Assembly (NCBI GenBank): GCA_964655225.1
Contig: CAZZMB010000026.1
Location: 1 to 33,628 of the forward strand
DNA length: 33,628 bases
From: JAFMKE01 sp964655225
GTDB lineage: Bacteria; Bacteroidota; Bacteroidia; Chitinophagales; UBA8649
Direction of reading: 5' to 3'
Shown one piece after another: positions 24,616-33,400 of the stretch (positions are counted from its first letter, which is position 1; the number at the start of each line of letters is the position of its first letter). The notes below the pieces were generated by a model. That model had not been told where the DNA came from. It searched no databases and was given only the letters and a program-made list of their open reading frames with translations. The position numbers were made by a program, and so were the translations under genes.

Positions 24616-24623
24616 TATTTTTG
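24616..24623 (+). promoter_or_regulatory. -7 element for the gap gene
   Basis: TATTTTTG is an exact TAnnTTTG match 65 bp before the gap ATG. No TTG occurs at the -33 distance. The hairpin at 24625-24659 begins two bases downstream, so the start of transcription would fall within it. Confidence 0.5.
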
Positions 24624-24624
24624 C

Positions 24625-24665
24625 AAAGTCGGATTATTCTCAATGAATTTTCCGGCTTTTCTTTT
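24625..24665 (+). terminator. Hairpin with U-rich tail between rpoD and gap
   Basis: The arms AAAGTCGG (24625-24632) and CCGGCTTT (24652-24659) pair over eight positions with one G-U pair and a 19-nt loop. They are followed by TCTTTT. It can terminate rpoD transcripts, but it overlaps the start of the gap leader. Confidence 0.5.
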
Positions 24666-24688
24666 AAAATTAACCTTAAAAAACCAAA

Positions 24689-26143
24689 ATGAATATAAGT
24701 TTCAGTTCGGAGTTGAAAAGTTGGGTAAACAAGGAAAAATTAGCACTTGAGCTAATAACTTATGCAAGTGCCTTGTACTTTGATAAAAATGTCGAGTTAG
24801 TTCTGTTTAGAAGAAAGCTAGTGGACAAAGGGGTTACAGAAGTTATTAATGATCATGCTTATGCAATCACTTTTGCTAAAATACAGGTTTCCTTGACGAA
24901 TTCTGTATTATTCGCAAAAGCGCTTTGTGCGATGGATTTAGCACCTGCCAAAATCGATCTGGGTAGATTAGAAAAGGAATGGCAACAAGAAAGTACTGAT
25001 TATAAAAATATCGAATCCTTCCTCAATAAAAAACTTTCCAATTTTATTGGATCAGATAAAATCACGATTAAAGCCAAAGACATTGTTCTATATGGATTTG
25101 GCCGTATTGGCCGTTTGGCAGCTCGTATTTTAAGCGAAAAAGTAGGAACTGGCAGCCAATTGCGACTGAAAGCAATTGTAGTTCGTAAAAAAGGAGAAGA
25201 TGACCTCGTGAAGCGTGCTAGTCTTTTACGAAAGGACTCCGTACATGGAAATATTGCAGGAACAGTAGATGTTGACCATGAAAACAACCGATTATTGGTA
25301 AATGGAAATGCCATTCAAGTAATATATGCAAACCATCCCAATGAAATAGATTACACCGCTTATGATATTCAAGATGCACTTATCATTGATAACATGGGGA
25401 TATGGAAAGATAGAGAAGCGCTCTCACAGCATTTTGAAGCAACAGGAGCGAGCCAAGTGCTGCTAACAGCTCCTGCAGGTGATGATATTGCAAACGTAGT
25501 TTATGGAATTAATCATAAAGGTGTGGACATCGATAATGAAACTATATTTTCCGCAGCTTCATGCACAACCAACTGTATCGCTCCAATTCTTAAATTAGTA
25601 GAGGATAACTATGGAATTACTGATGGTCATATCGAAACCATTCATGCTTACACCAATGACCAAAACCTAATCGACAATTTTCATAAGAAAGCAAGAAGAG
25701 GTCGAAGTGCAGCATTAAATATGGTGTTAACCTCAACTGGTGCAGCAAAAGCAGCCATTAAGATATTCCCTCATTTAAAAGGGAAGTTAACGGCTAGCGC
25801 TGTTCGTGTTCCTACACCTAACGCATCCATTGCTATTTTAAGCCTAAACCTTAAAGATAAAGTTAATGGTGGAGTCGATGAAATGAATGAAATATTTAGG
25901 CAAGCAGCGTTAACCGGTGATCTGGTTGAGCAAATAGGTTTCGCAGCCTCCGAAGAACATGTATCGACTGACGTGGTGGGTAACACTAATGCGACTGAGA
26001 TAGATAGCTTGAATACTATTGTAGCAGAAAGTGGTATGCGAACTGTATTATATGCCTGGTATGATAATGAATTTGGGTATACCAATCAGGTGATCAGATA
26101 TGCTAAATATATTGCTAAGGTGAGAAGACTAACCTATTACTAA
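24689..26143 (+). CDS. gap: Glyceraldehyde-3-phosphate dehydrogenase, long form
   Basis: GAPDH oxidises glyceraldehyde-3-phosphate to 1,3-bisphosphoglycerate in glycolysis or runs in reverse in gluconeogenesis. The 484-aa protein is about 150 residues longer than classical GAPDH. The first ~130 residues form an extra, probably helical domain with no motif I recognise. The Rossmann motif GFGRIG follows at 136-141, the catalytic Cys292 lies in SAASCTTNCIAP, and the C-terminal signature is YAWYDNEFGYTNQ. Where NAD-specific enzymes have an Asp after the second strand, this one has VVRKKGEDD (164-172). That basic patch could favour NADP, which is my inference. The long form is known from Bacteroidota. 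The gene has its own -7 box and is followed by ffh. Confidence 0.92.
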   Translation: MNISFSSELKSWVNKEKLALELITYASALYFDKNVELVLFRRKLVDKGVTEVINDHAYAITFAKIQVSLTNSVLFAKALCAMDLAPAKIDLGRLEKEWQQESTDYKNIESFLNKKLSNFIGSDKITIKAKDIVLYGFGRIGRLAARILSEKVGTGSQLRLKAIVVRKKGEDDLVKRASLLRKDSVHGNIAGTVDVDHENNRLLVNGNAIQVIYANHPNEIDYTAYDIQDALIIDNMGIWKDREALSQHFEATGASQVLLTAPAGDDIANVVYGINHKGVDIDNETIFSAASCTTNCIAPILKLVEDNYGITDGHIETIHAYTNDQNLIDNFHKKARRGRSAALNMVLTSTGAAKAAIKIFPHLKGKLTASAVRVPTPNASIAILSLNLKDKVNGGVDEMNEIFRQAALTGDLVEQIGFAASEEHVSTDVVGNTNATEIDSLNTIVAESGMRTVLYAWYDNEFGYTNQVIRYAKYIAKVRRLTYY

Positions 26144-26223
26144 TGCTAGAAAGAAGAACTAATTAAAATAACAATAATTCAGATGGTAATATTTTTTGTT
26201 TATCATCCTAAATCTTGAATAAT

Positions 26224-27555
26224 ATGTTTCAAAATTTACAAGAAAAATTAGAAGGGGCATTTAAAAGTCTGAAGGGGCAAGGTGCCATTACAGAGCTAAA
26301 CGTCGCAACTACGATTAAAGAAATACGCAGAGCCTTAGTTGATGCAGATGTAAATTATAAAATCGCAAAAGAGTTTACGGATAAAGTCAAAGTAGAAGCT
26401 TTAGGTCAAAATGTCCTAACGGCCGTTTCTCCAGGTCAATTGATGACTAAAATCGTGAAGGATCAACTAGCGGAACTTATGGGTGGTGAAGCAGCAGCGT
26501 TCACACTTGACTCCTCTCCTGCCGTAATCCTAATCGCAGGTCTTCAAGGAAGTGGAAAAACGACCTTCACGCATAAACTAGCGCATTACCTGAAGGATAA
26601 ACAAAAGAAAAAGCCCATTATGGTAGCAGGGGATGTTTATCGTCCTGCGGCTATTGATCAATTAAAAACACTGGGCGAATCAATTGGCATTCCGGTCTAC
26701 GCCGAAGAAGAAAATAAGCAACCTGTCGAAATTGCAAAAAAAGCAATAGAATATGCAAAAGCAAACAATTACGATGTAGTTATTGTCGATACGGCCGGTC
26801 GATTAGCGGTAGATGAACAAATGATGGACGAAATTGCAGCTGTTAAATTAGCTGTCAATCCAGATGAAACTCTGTTTGTTGTAGATTCTATGACTGGACA
26901 AGATGCAGTAAATACAGCAGAAGCCTTCAACAAAAAAATCGATTTTGACGGTGTTGTTTTAACCAAACTAGATGGAGATACTCGCGGTGGAGCTGCATTA
27001 ACAATTAAATACACAGTTAATAAACCGATAAAGTTCGTATCTACAGGTGAAAAAGTTGATACCCTAGATGTTTTCCACCCCGACCGAATGGCTCAGCGTA
27101 TACTTGGCATGGGAGATATTATCTCTTTTGTAGAAAGAGCGCAACATCAATTTGATGAAAAGAAATCCAAAGAACTTGAAAGAAAAATTGCTAAAAATGA
27201 GTTCGATTTTAATGACTTTCTGCAGCAGTTGAATCAAATCAAAAAAATGGGGAATATTAAAGACCTCCTAGGTATGATTCCTGGAATGGGAAAGGCTATG
27301 AAGGATATTGACATTAGCGATGACGCCTTCAATAAAGTAGAGGCAATAATTCATAGTATGACTCCTGCGGAAAGAGCGCAGCCTGAGCTAATGAATGGCA
27401 ACCGAAGAAAACGATTAGCTGACGGAAGTGGGAACTCGATACAAGAGGTCAATCAATTTCTCAAACAGTTCGAAGAGATGCGGAAAATGATGAAGAAAAT
27501 GCAAAAATCTGGTGCTGCAGGAAAAATGATGAAAGGCTTCGGAATGGGTAAATAA
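26224..27555 (+). CDS. ffh: Signal recognition particle protein Ffh
   Basis: Ffh binds the SRP RNA and hydrophobic signal sequences on nascent chains and delivers ribosomes to FtsY at the membrane. The 443-aa protein has the N-domain helices (about 1-85) and the G domain with P-loop GLQGSGKTT, DTAGRL, TKLDGDTRGG and the GMGD closing loop. The Met-rich M domain contains IKDLLGMIPGMGK, and the tail is Met/Lys-rich (MRKMMKKMQK). The ATG at 26224 (MFQNLQEKLEGAF) fits the family; an in-frame TTG at 26215 would add only three residues. I found no SRP RNA or ftsY gene in the window. The next gene follows after 46 bp and may be co-transcribed. Confidence 0.96.
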   Translation: MFQNLQEKLEGAFKSLKGQGAITELNVATTIKEIRRALVDADVNYKIAKEFTDKVKVEALGQNVLTAVSPGQLMTKIVKDQLAELMGGEAAAFTLDSSPAVILIAGLQGSGKTTFTHKLAHYLKDKQKKKPIMVAGDVYRPAAIDQLKTLGESIGIPVYAEEENKQPVEIAKKAIEYAKANNYDVVIVDTAGRLAVDEQMMDEIAAVKLAVNPDETLFVVDSMTGQDAVNTAEAFNKKIDFDGVVLTKLDGDTRGGAALTIKYTVNKPIKFVSTGEKVDTLDVFHPDRMAQRILGMGDIISFVERAQHQFDEKKSKELERKIAKNEFDFNDFLQQLNQIKKMGNIKDLLGMIPGMGKAMKDIDISDDAFNKVEAIIHSMTPAERAQPELMNGNRRKRLADGSGNSIQEVNQFLKQFEEMRKMMKKMQKSGAAGKMMKGFGMGK

Positions 27556-27601
27556 GTTCAGAAAAGCTAATATCAGTCAACATGCAAATCGATAAGCCAT
27601 A

Positions 27602-28720
27602 ATGCTGTCATATTGGGAAAAAGAAAGTTTCATTGCTTATGATATTATCATAGTCGGTGGAGGTATTGTAGGTTTCTCAACTGCAATAAGCCTTAAAGAG
27701 AAGTACCCCAAGGCAAGTGTATTGGTATTGGAAGCTGGTCTATTGCCCTCGGGAGCTAGCACCAAAAATGCAGGATTTGCCTGTGTAGGAAGTTTAAGTG
27801 AAATCGTAGAAGACCTCAAACATCACACCGAAGATGAGGTCGTCCAGCTTGTGCGTTTACGTAATGAAGGCTTGCAATTGTTGCGAAAAAGATTGGGCGA
27901 AAATCGCATTCAGTATGAAGCTACTGGAAGCAATGAGTTGGTTTTCCCCCACGAAGAGCACTTGCTTAATGAATTGCCAAAAGTCAATCAAATACTGAGC
28001 CCTACTTTGGGCGAAAATGTATTTAAAGAAAATCCGAAAGGCATCCAAAAACATCAGTTAAGTTCCTCCATTTCGACCCTCATTCACAATAGTGCAGAAG
28101 GAAGTATTCATACTGGAGAGATGATGAAGCAGCTCATTTTTAAAGCGCAGATGCAAGGGGTAGCCTATAAAACAAACAGCAAGGTGTCTCAAGTAATCGA
28201 GGAAGTTAATCAAGTTGTAGTAAAGATTGAAAATGAAGACATCCACTTAAAAGCACGTAAAGTTTGTATTTGCACTAACGCCTTTACAAAAATCTTAGAT
28301 CCTGATTTAGATCTACAACCTGGTCGCGGTCAAGTACTTATTACACATCCCGTTAAAGATTTACAACTGCGTGGGATATTCCATTTCGATCAAGGGTATT
28401 ATTATTTCCGAGAAATCAACGGCAGAGTTCTTTTGGGTGGTGGTAGGAATATTGATTTGGACACGGAACAAACGACTATTCAAGAACTCAATACAAAGAT
28501 TCAAGCAGATCTTGAGAATAAACTCCAAGAGCTTATTATTCCTAATCACTCATTTGAAATAGATATGCGTTGGACAGGAATCATGGCTTTCGGTAAGCAA
28601 AAAAACCCAATCATAAAAGACATCAGCGACAATATTATAGCTGGCGTGCGGCTAGGTGGAATGGGGGTTGCCATAGGAAGCAAGTTAGGTGATTTACTTA
28701 CTGACAAGCTTGAACTCTAA
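27602..28720 (+). CDS. DAO-type FAD-dependent oxidoreductase
   Basis: This 372-aa flavoprotein belongs to the D-amino-acid oxidase / glycine oxidase-like (DAO) family. The dinucleotide-binding motif is IIIVGGGIVGFSTAISL (near residues 16-32), followed by LEAGLLPSGASTKNAGF, where the PSGAS-xxNAG box contacts FAD. The closing FAD segment is GVRLGGMGVAIGSKLG near the C-terminus. There is no signal peptide, so it is cytoplasmic. The substrate could be an amino acid or amine, but the sequence does not decide. It lies 46 bp after ffh on the same strand and its end faces the ABC-F gene. A small antisense hydrophobic reading overlaps its last 27 bases. Confidence 0.82.
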   Translation: MLSYWEKESFIAYDIIIVGGGIVGFSTAISLKEKYPKASVLVLEAGLLPSGASTKNAGFACVGSLSEIVEDLKHHTEDEVVQLVRLRNEGLQLLRKRLGENRIQYEATGSNELVFPHEEHLLNELPKVNQILSPTLGENVFKENPKGIQKHQLSSSISTLIHNSAEGSIHTGEMMKQLIFKAQMQGVAYKTNSKVSQVIEEVNQVVVKIENEDIHLKARKVCICTNAFTKILDPDLDLQPGRGQVLITHPVKDLQLRGIFHFDQGYYYFREINGRVLLGGGRNIDLDTEQTTIQELNTKIQADLENKLQELIIPNHSFEIDMRWTGIMAFGKQKNPIIKDISDNIIAGVRLGGMGVAIGSKLGDLLTDKLEL

Positions 28721-28774
28721 AGACATAAAGCCAGCAAATAATATCAAGGATAGAGCTACCCCGATTATTGCCAT
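28694..28774 (-). CDS. Possible 26-aa hydrophobic micro-ORF after the ABC-F gene
   Basis: An ATG at 28774 opens a 26-residue frame, MAIIGVALSLILFAGFMSLE and six more residues, ending at TAA 28694. It would be a single membrane helix. It is in frame with the ABC-F stop (TAG, 28798-28796), eight codons downstream, and overlaps the end of the convergent oxidoreductase gene by 27 bases. Such short frames arise by chance, and I have no conservation evidence. Confidence 0.2.
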   Translation of the reverse strand: MAIIGVALSLILFAGFMSLEFKLVSK

Positions 28775-28795
28775 TAGCGCTGACTGCAGGCGAAC

Positions 28796-30415
28796 CTAAC
28801 CATTCAATGCGCCTCGCCTTTCCTGAACACCTTTATCTCTCATATATTCATCATAGGTCGTAAATTGCTTGTCGATACAACCCTTTGGACCAAATTCAAA
28901 AATTCGATTGATAGAAGTTTGCATAAATGAATGATCCTGAGTAGTCAACAATGCTACACCAGGAAAATCTTTTACGCTATTGTTAAATGCAGTAATTGAT
29001 TCTAAATCAAGGTGAGAAGTTGGCTCGTTAAGTAATATGACATTGGCTTGCTGCAGCATGATTCTTGATACCATGCAACGCACTTTCTCTCCTCCCGACA
29101 ATACTTTTACACTTTTAAAACTCTCTTCTCCCGTAAACAACATCTTACCTAAAAATCCACGAACAAATGCTTCTTCCTTGTTTACAGAGTATTGACGCAA
29201 CCAATCTATCAGGTTTAAATCATTCTCATTAAAATACTTTGAATTGTTACTCGGCAGATAGGCATGCTTTACAGTTACCCCCCATTCGAAACTGCCTGAA
29301 GTAGGCTTTAATTCGCCACTTAAAATTTGATAGAAGGCATCTACGGCTCGACTATCCTTCGAAATTACCCCTAATTTATCATCCTTAGTTAACGAGAGAT
29401 TCAAGCCAGAAAAAAGAACTTCTCCGTCCTTCGTATAACCCAAATTATCCAAAGTAAGGATTTGATTGCCTACTTCACGTTCTTGCATGAATATAATAGC
29501 AGGATATTTCCTACTTGAAGGTTTCATATCTTCAACGTTGATTTTATCCAAAGCTTTCTTTCTTGAGGTTGCTTGCTTACTTTTCGCTGCATTCGCGCTG
29601 AATCGAGCAATAAAATCTTTTAATTCTTTAATTTTCTCATCAGCCTTTTTGTTCTTAGAAGCACGTTGAGATAACAACAACTGTGAGCTTTCATACCAGA
29701 ATGTGTAGTTGCCAGTGAACAAATTAATTTTAGAGAAATCAATATCTGCGATATGCGTGCATACTGCATCTAAAAAGTGTCTATCATGAGATACTACAAT
29801 TACTGTATTCTGATAATCAGCTAAAAAGTTTTCTAAAAATTCAATGGTCGCAGCATCCAAATCATTGGTAGGCTCATCCAATACCAAGACATCTGGTTCA
29901 CCGAAAATAGCTTGAGCTAACAAAACACGAATTTTCTCATTCGATGTTAAATCAGCCATTTTCCTTTCTTGCTTCGCTTTATCAATACCTAGATTACTCA
30001 ACAATTCTGAAGCATCACTTTCGGCATTCCAACCATTTAAATCTGCAAATTCTGCTTCTAAGTCACCGGCTTTCAATCCATCTTCCTCAGAGAAATCTGG
30101 TTTTGCATATAAGGCATCCTTTTCTTGCATGATACCAAAAAGAACCGTGTGCCCCATGATAACGGTTTGAAGTGCTGTATGCTCATCAAATTTAAAGTGA
30201 TCCTGCTGCAAAACTGACATCCGCGCTCCAGGCTCCAAATCTACCGTACCACTTGTTGGATCTTGATCCCCTGCAAGTATTTTCAAAAAAGTTGATTTCC
30301 CTGCACCATTAGCGCCTATAACGCCGTAACAGTTGCCTGAAGCAAAGGTCACGTTTACTTCGTCAAATAGGACTCTTTTACCAAACTGTAAGGATATATT
30401 GTTTGCTGTAAGCAT
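28796..30415 (-). CDS. ABC-F family ATPase, YbiT-like, with a degenerate second ATP site
   Basis: ABC-F proteins are soluble tandem ATPases that bind the ribosomal E site and adjust stalled or hibernating ribosomes. The 539-aa chain lacks membrane segments. NBD1 has a normal Walker A (GANGAGKST, 34-42), Walker B (VLVLDEP, Asp180/Glu181) and switch His210, but its signature is LTSNEK (156-161). The inter-domain linker (about 240-310, with RFSANAAKSKQATSRKKALDKI) matches YbiT. NBD2 has a proper LSGGEK (439-444), but its P-loop is ISKDSRAVDA (351-360) without the Lys-Thr/Ser. Its Walker B has Asn463 instead of Asp, and the switch His is Gln493. All defects fall on one composite site. The gene has its own promoter at 30445-30474. 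Confidence 0.92.
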   Translation of the reverse strand: MLTANNISLQFGKRVLFDEVNVTFASGNCYGVIGANGAGKSTFLKILAGDQDPTSGTVDLEPGARMSVLQQDHFKFDEHTALQTVIMGHTVLFGIMQEKDALYAKPDFSEEDGLKAGDLEAEFADLNGWNAESDASELLSNLGIDKAKQERKMADLTSNEKIRVLLAQAIFGEPDVLVLDEPTNDLDAATIEFLENFLADYQNTVIVVSHDRHFLDAVCTHIADIDFSKINLFTGNYTFWYESSQLLLSQRASKNKKADEKIKELKDFIARFSANAAKSKQATSRKKALDKINVEDMKPSSRKYPAIIFMQEREVGNQILTLDNLGYTKDGEVLFSGLNLSLTKDDKLGVISKDSRAVDAFYQILSGELKPTSGSFEWGVTVKHAYLPSNNSKYFNENDLNLIDWLRQYSVNKEEAFVRGFLGKMLFTGEESFKSVKVLSGGEKVRCMVSRIMLQQANVILLNEPTSHLDLESITAFNNSVKDFPGVALLTTQDHSFMQTSINRIFEFGPKGCIDKQFTTYDEYMRDKGVQERRGALNG

Positions 30416-30444
30416 AAGTTTTTAAGTATTTAAATTTAAGTGTG

Positions 30445-30474
30445 CAAAGGTAAGGTTTTTTTAAAACGTAGCAA
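30445..30474 (-). promoter_or_regulatory. Bacteroidota-type promoter for the ABC-F gene
   Basis: On the minus strand TTG (30474-30472), a 19-bp spacer, then TACCTTTG (30452-30445), an exact TAnnTTTG. It starts just after the beta-galactosidase stop codon and lies 30 bp before the ABC-F ATG. Confidence 0.7.
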
Positions 30475-30476
30475 GT

Positions 30477-33400
30477 TTACCTTGGATCAAAAGTAAAGCT
30501 ATATGAATAAGTACCTGCTTTCAACATATATTGATCATAAGGCTTTCTCCCCCATGAATTATCGCCACCAACTCCGGTTTGCCCATAATCGATATTCAAG
30601 CAAACCTGCTCTCTTTTAGGCACATCCAAGGATGTTTTTCCTTGTTTCTCCGCTCCTGCATCGATATCTGCCTGATTATGGGGCCATACACTAAAACTCA
30701 AATCATTACATGTAATTCTTAATGAATCATTCGGGGCGTATAAGTTTACCAAAAAAGTCTTGGTTCTATTACCATATTCCTGAGGGCGGATATAAGGCAT
30801 TTCCTGTATTTGAAGATCGGGATAATCAGGATCTGGATTCAAACCCAAATAAAACTCATCCAACCGTTGTCCATCTTGTCGGTCGATGTAATTCTCATTT
30901 GGCCCCATGCCTACATAGTGTATTAAATCATAGTCAGCTGGCAATAGCATATATGAACCTATGCGAGGAATTTCTTGACTCCACTTTAAGTCGAAATCCA
31001 AATTTACTTCCATCAATCCATCCGAATAGATTTTATAACCCAATCGATAAGTTCCTTTTTTCTCGGGTAATTCGTAGACCGCAACAACAGCATAGTAATT
31101 ATCTGCCTGACCATGGCTTAAGTCGATCAACTCACTCAAATGTTCAGCTGAACGCCAATACGCCAATCGTTTATTGGCTTTATTCCCGAAATCATTATCC
31201 GTCAATGCTCTCCAAAAATTCACTCGAGGTCCATCTACAAATTTCAAAACATCATCGACACTTAAATCATGTAATGTACCTTTTTCGCTTATCACAAACT
31301 CGACCTTATCATTGCCAACAACAGTGAGCCCACCCACTTTCCTCGCTTTAAATTGAGTTAATTCTTTACCTAAGTTCACCTGTGGTTGATTAAAATCTTT
31401 CAAAAAGAAATTCTTTACATATTCATTTCCATTCTTGAACAGTGAAAAACTAATAAAGGCAACATCTCCTGGCGATTTATATTGGATTAGTGTATCTGAA
31501 TTTGGGGCACAAGTTAAGGCATTGTATTTACCTACATGACCCTGACCATCCGTTGTTCGCCAATTGACCAAACAGTCAAACTCACTTAAATTATATGCTT
31601 CAAAATCATTGGTAAATCGGAAGGTCGTGTCATTAACCATTTCAATCTGTATATTACTTTGGGCGTGTTTTATAGCATCTGCCCCAGGGTGCAACTTTCC
31701 ATCGGCGCTAATCACTCCATTGGCACAAAAATTACCATCACCTTGCAAGCCTCCATAGTAGGGTTGGTCTTCAGGTTCAAAATGCCCTCCGTAGGCCAAA
31801 AAACGCTGCCCATTCTCATTCGTCTTCCAGATGCCTTGATCTCGCCAATCCCATATGAAACCTCCTTGCACCTGCGGCTCGCTGCGAACAAAATCCCACA
31901 AGTCATTAAAATTCCCTGTACTGTTCCCCATCGCGTGCGCATATTCAATCCAAATGAATGGTTTGTCTTTATCCTTCTTTATAATCTTTTCAACCTTATC
32001 AATAGGTGCGTACATATGCCCATTAAAATCAGAGTGCTTTTCCTTGATAGTATTCATGAAAAAATGACGCTCATTAAACACCGGTCGATCATGATCCAAT
32101 TCCTTCAACATTTTATAGGCTTCAACCATGGTTTTTCCTGTTCCATTCTCATTACCCACACTCCACATGATAATAGAGGGGTGATTCTTGTCTCGCTGAT
32201 ACATATTATAAATCCGACTCAATACAGCCTCCCGATAATCTGGATCAATAGCAAGATTGTCAAATGGAGCAAACATCATGTAATAATGTCCCTCTAAATT
32301 AGCTTCATCGCAAACATAAAGACCAATTTCATCGCACAAGTCATAAAAAATTGGATGATTAGGGTAATGTGCTGTTCTTACGGCATTAAAATTGAGTGAT
32401 TTGATGAGTTCCAAATCGGTGCGCAAGCTATCTTCGTTGAAAGCATTCCCGGTGTACGCTACTGCATGCCCCCAATTCGGGTCGTGTTCGTGCCTATTTA
32501 CGCCCTTTATTAGGGCAGTATCGCCATTGATATAAAAGATGCCGTCTTTAATTTCTAAACTTCTAAAACCTACTTTTTGTACCACTTTTTGCAGCAAATC
32601 ATTTTGCTCATTTCTTATGCAAACCTCTAGAGTATAAAGATTTGGATGCTGTGCCGACCATTGTTGAACATCAGCTATTTGTCCTTTCAAACTTTTTTTT
32701 GCCCAAGTATTCAAACCGTTTGCTTGCGTAAAATAGCGCTGCCATAAAACCGAGCCCTCTTGGGCAATCAGCTGACACTCGACACTGAATGTTGATTTAT
32801 TGTAATTAGGAAAAGCTGTGTGCAGATCTACACTTAAGATGCCTAGTGAATAGGACTCATCTAGGGACGCTTGAATAGTTAAATCTTCAATTCTTACTTC
32901 GGGTTGCTTATAAAGATATACATCTCTTTCTATACCGCTCAAGCGCCACATATCCTGATCTTCGAGATAGGTGCCATCGCAATATTTATAGACTTCAACA
33001 GCGATTTGATTTTGCCCATTTTGCAAGTAGGAAGAGGCCAAAAACTCACTAGGCAATTTACTGTCTTCGCTATACCCTAAATACTGTCCATTAAGCCACA
33101 CAAAGAAACAAGAATTAACACCGCCGAAATGCAATATAATTTTATCGACTCCCGAATCCCAATCTGTAGGCAGATTAAAGTTTTTCTTGTATGAACCCAC
33201 TGGATTAAAATCCCGCGGGACATTCGGCTTATTCGGCTTGAATGGATACTTCCAATTGGTGTAAATGGGATAATCATAATCATACATTTGCCAGTCGCCT
33301 GGCACAGGTATAGTCGCCCAATCATCCGTATTGTAAGTTGTTTGATAAAAGTCTACCGGACGCTCTTCTGGCACCATGCTATGATGAAACAACCAATCTC

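Noticed and set aside
26165..26223. -7 element before ffh (TATTTTTTG near 26188)
   Set aside because: It has one T too many for TAnnTTTG and no TTG at the right distance; too weak to list as a promoter.
30722..32297. Long plus-strand open frames (201 and 212 codons) inside the beta-galactosidase region
   Set aside because: They lie antisense to a gene with clear GH2 motifs across its whole length, overlap each other, and show no recognisable protein features.
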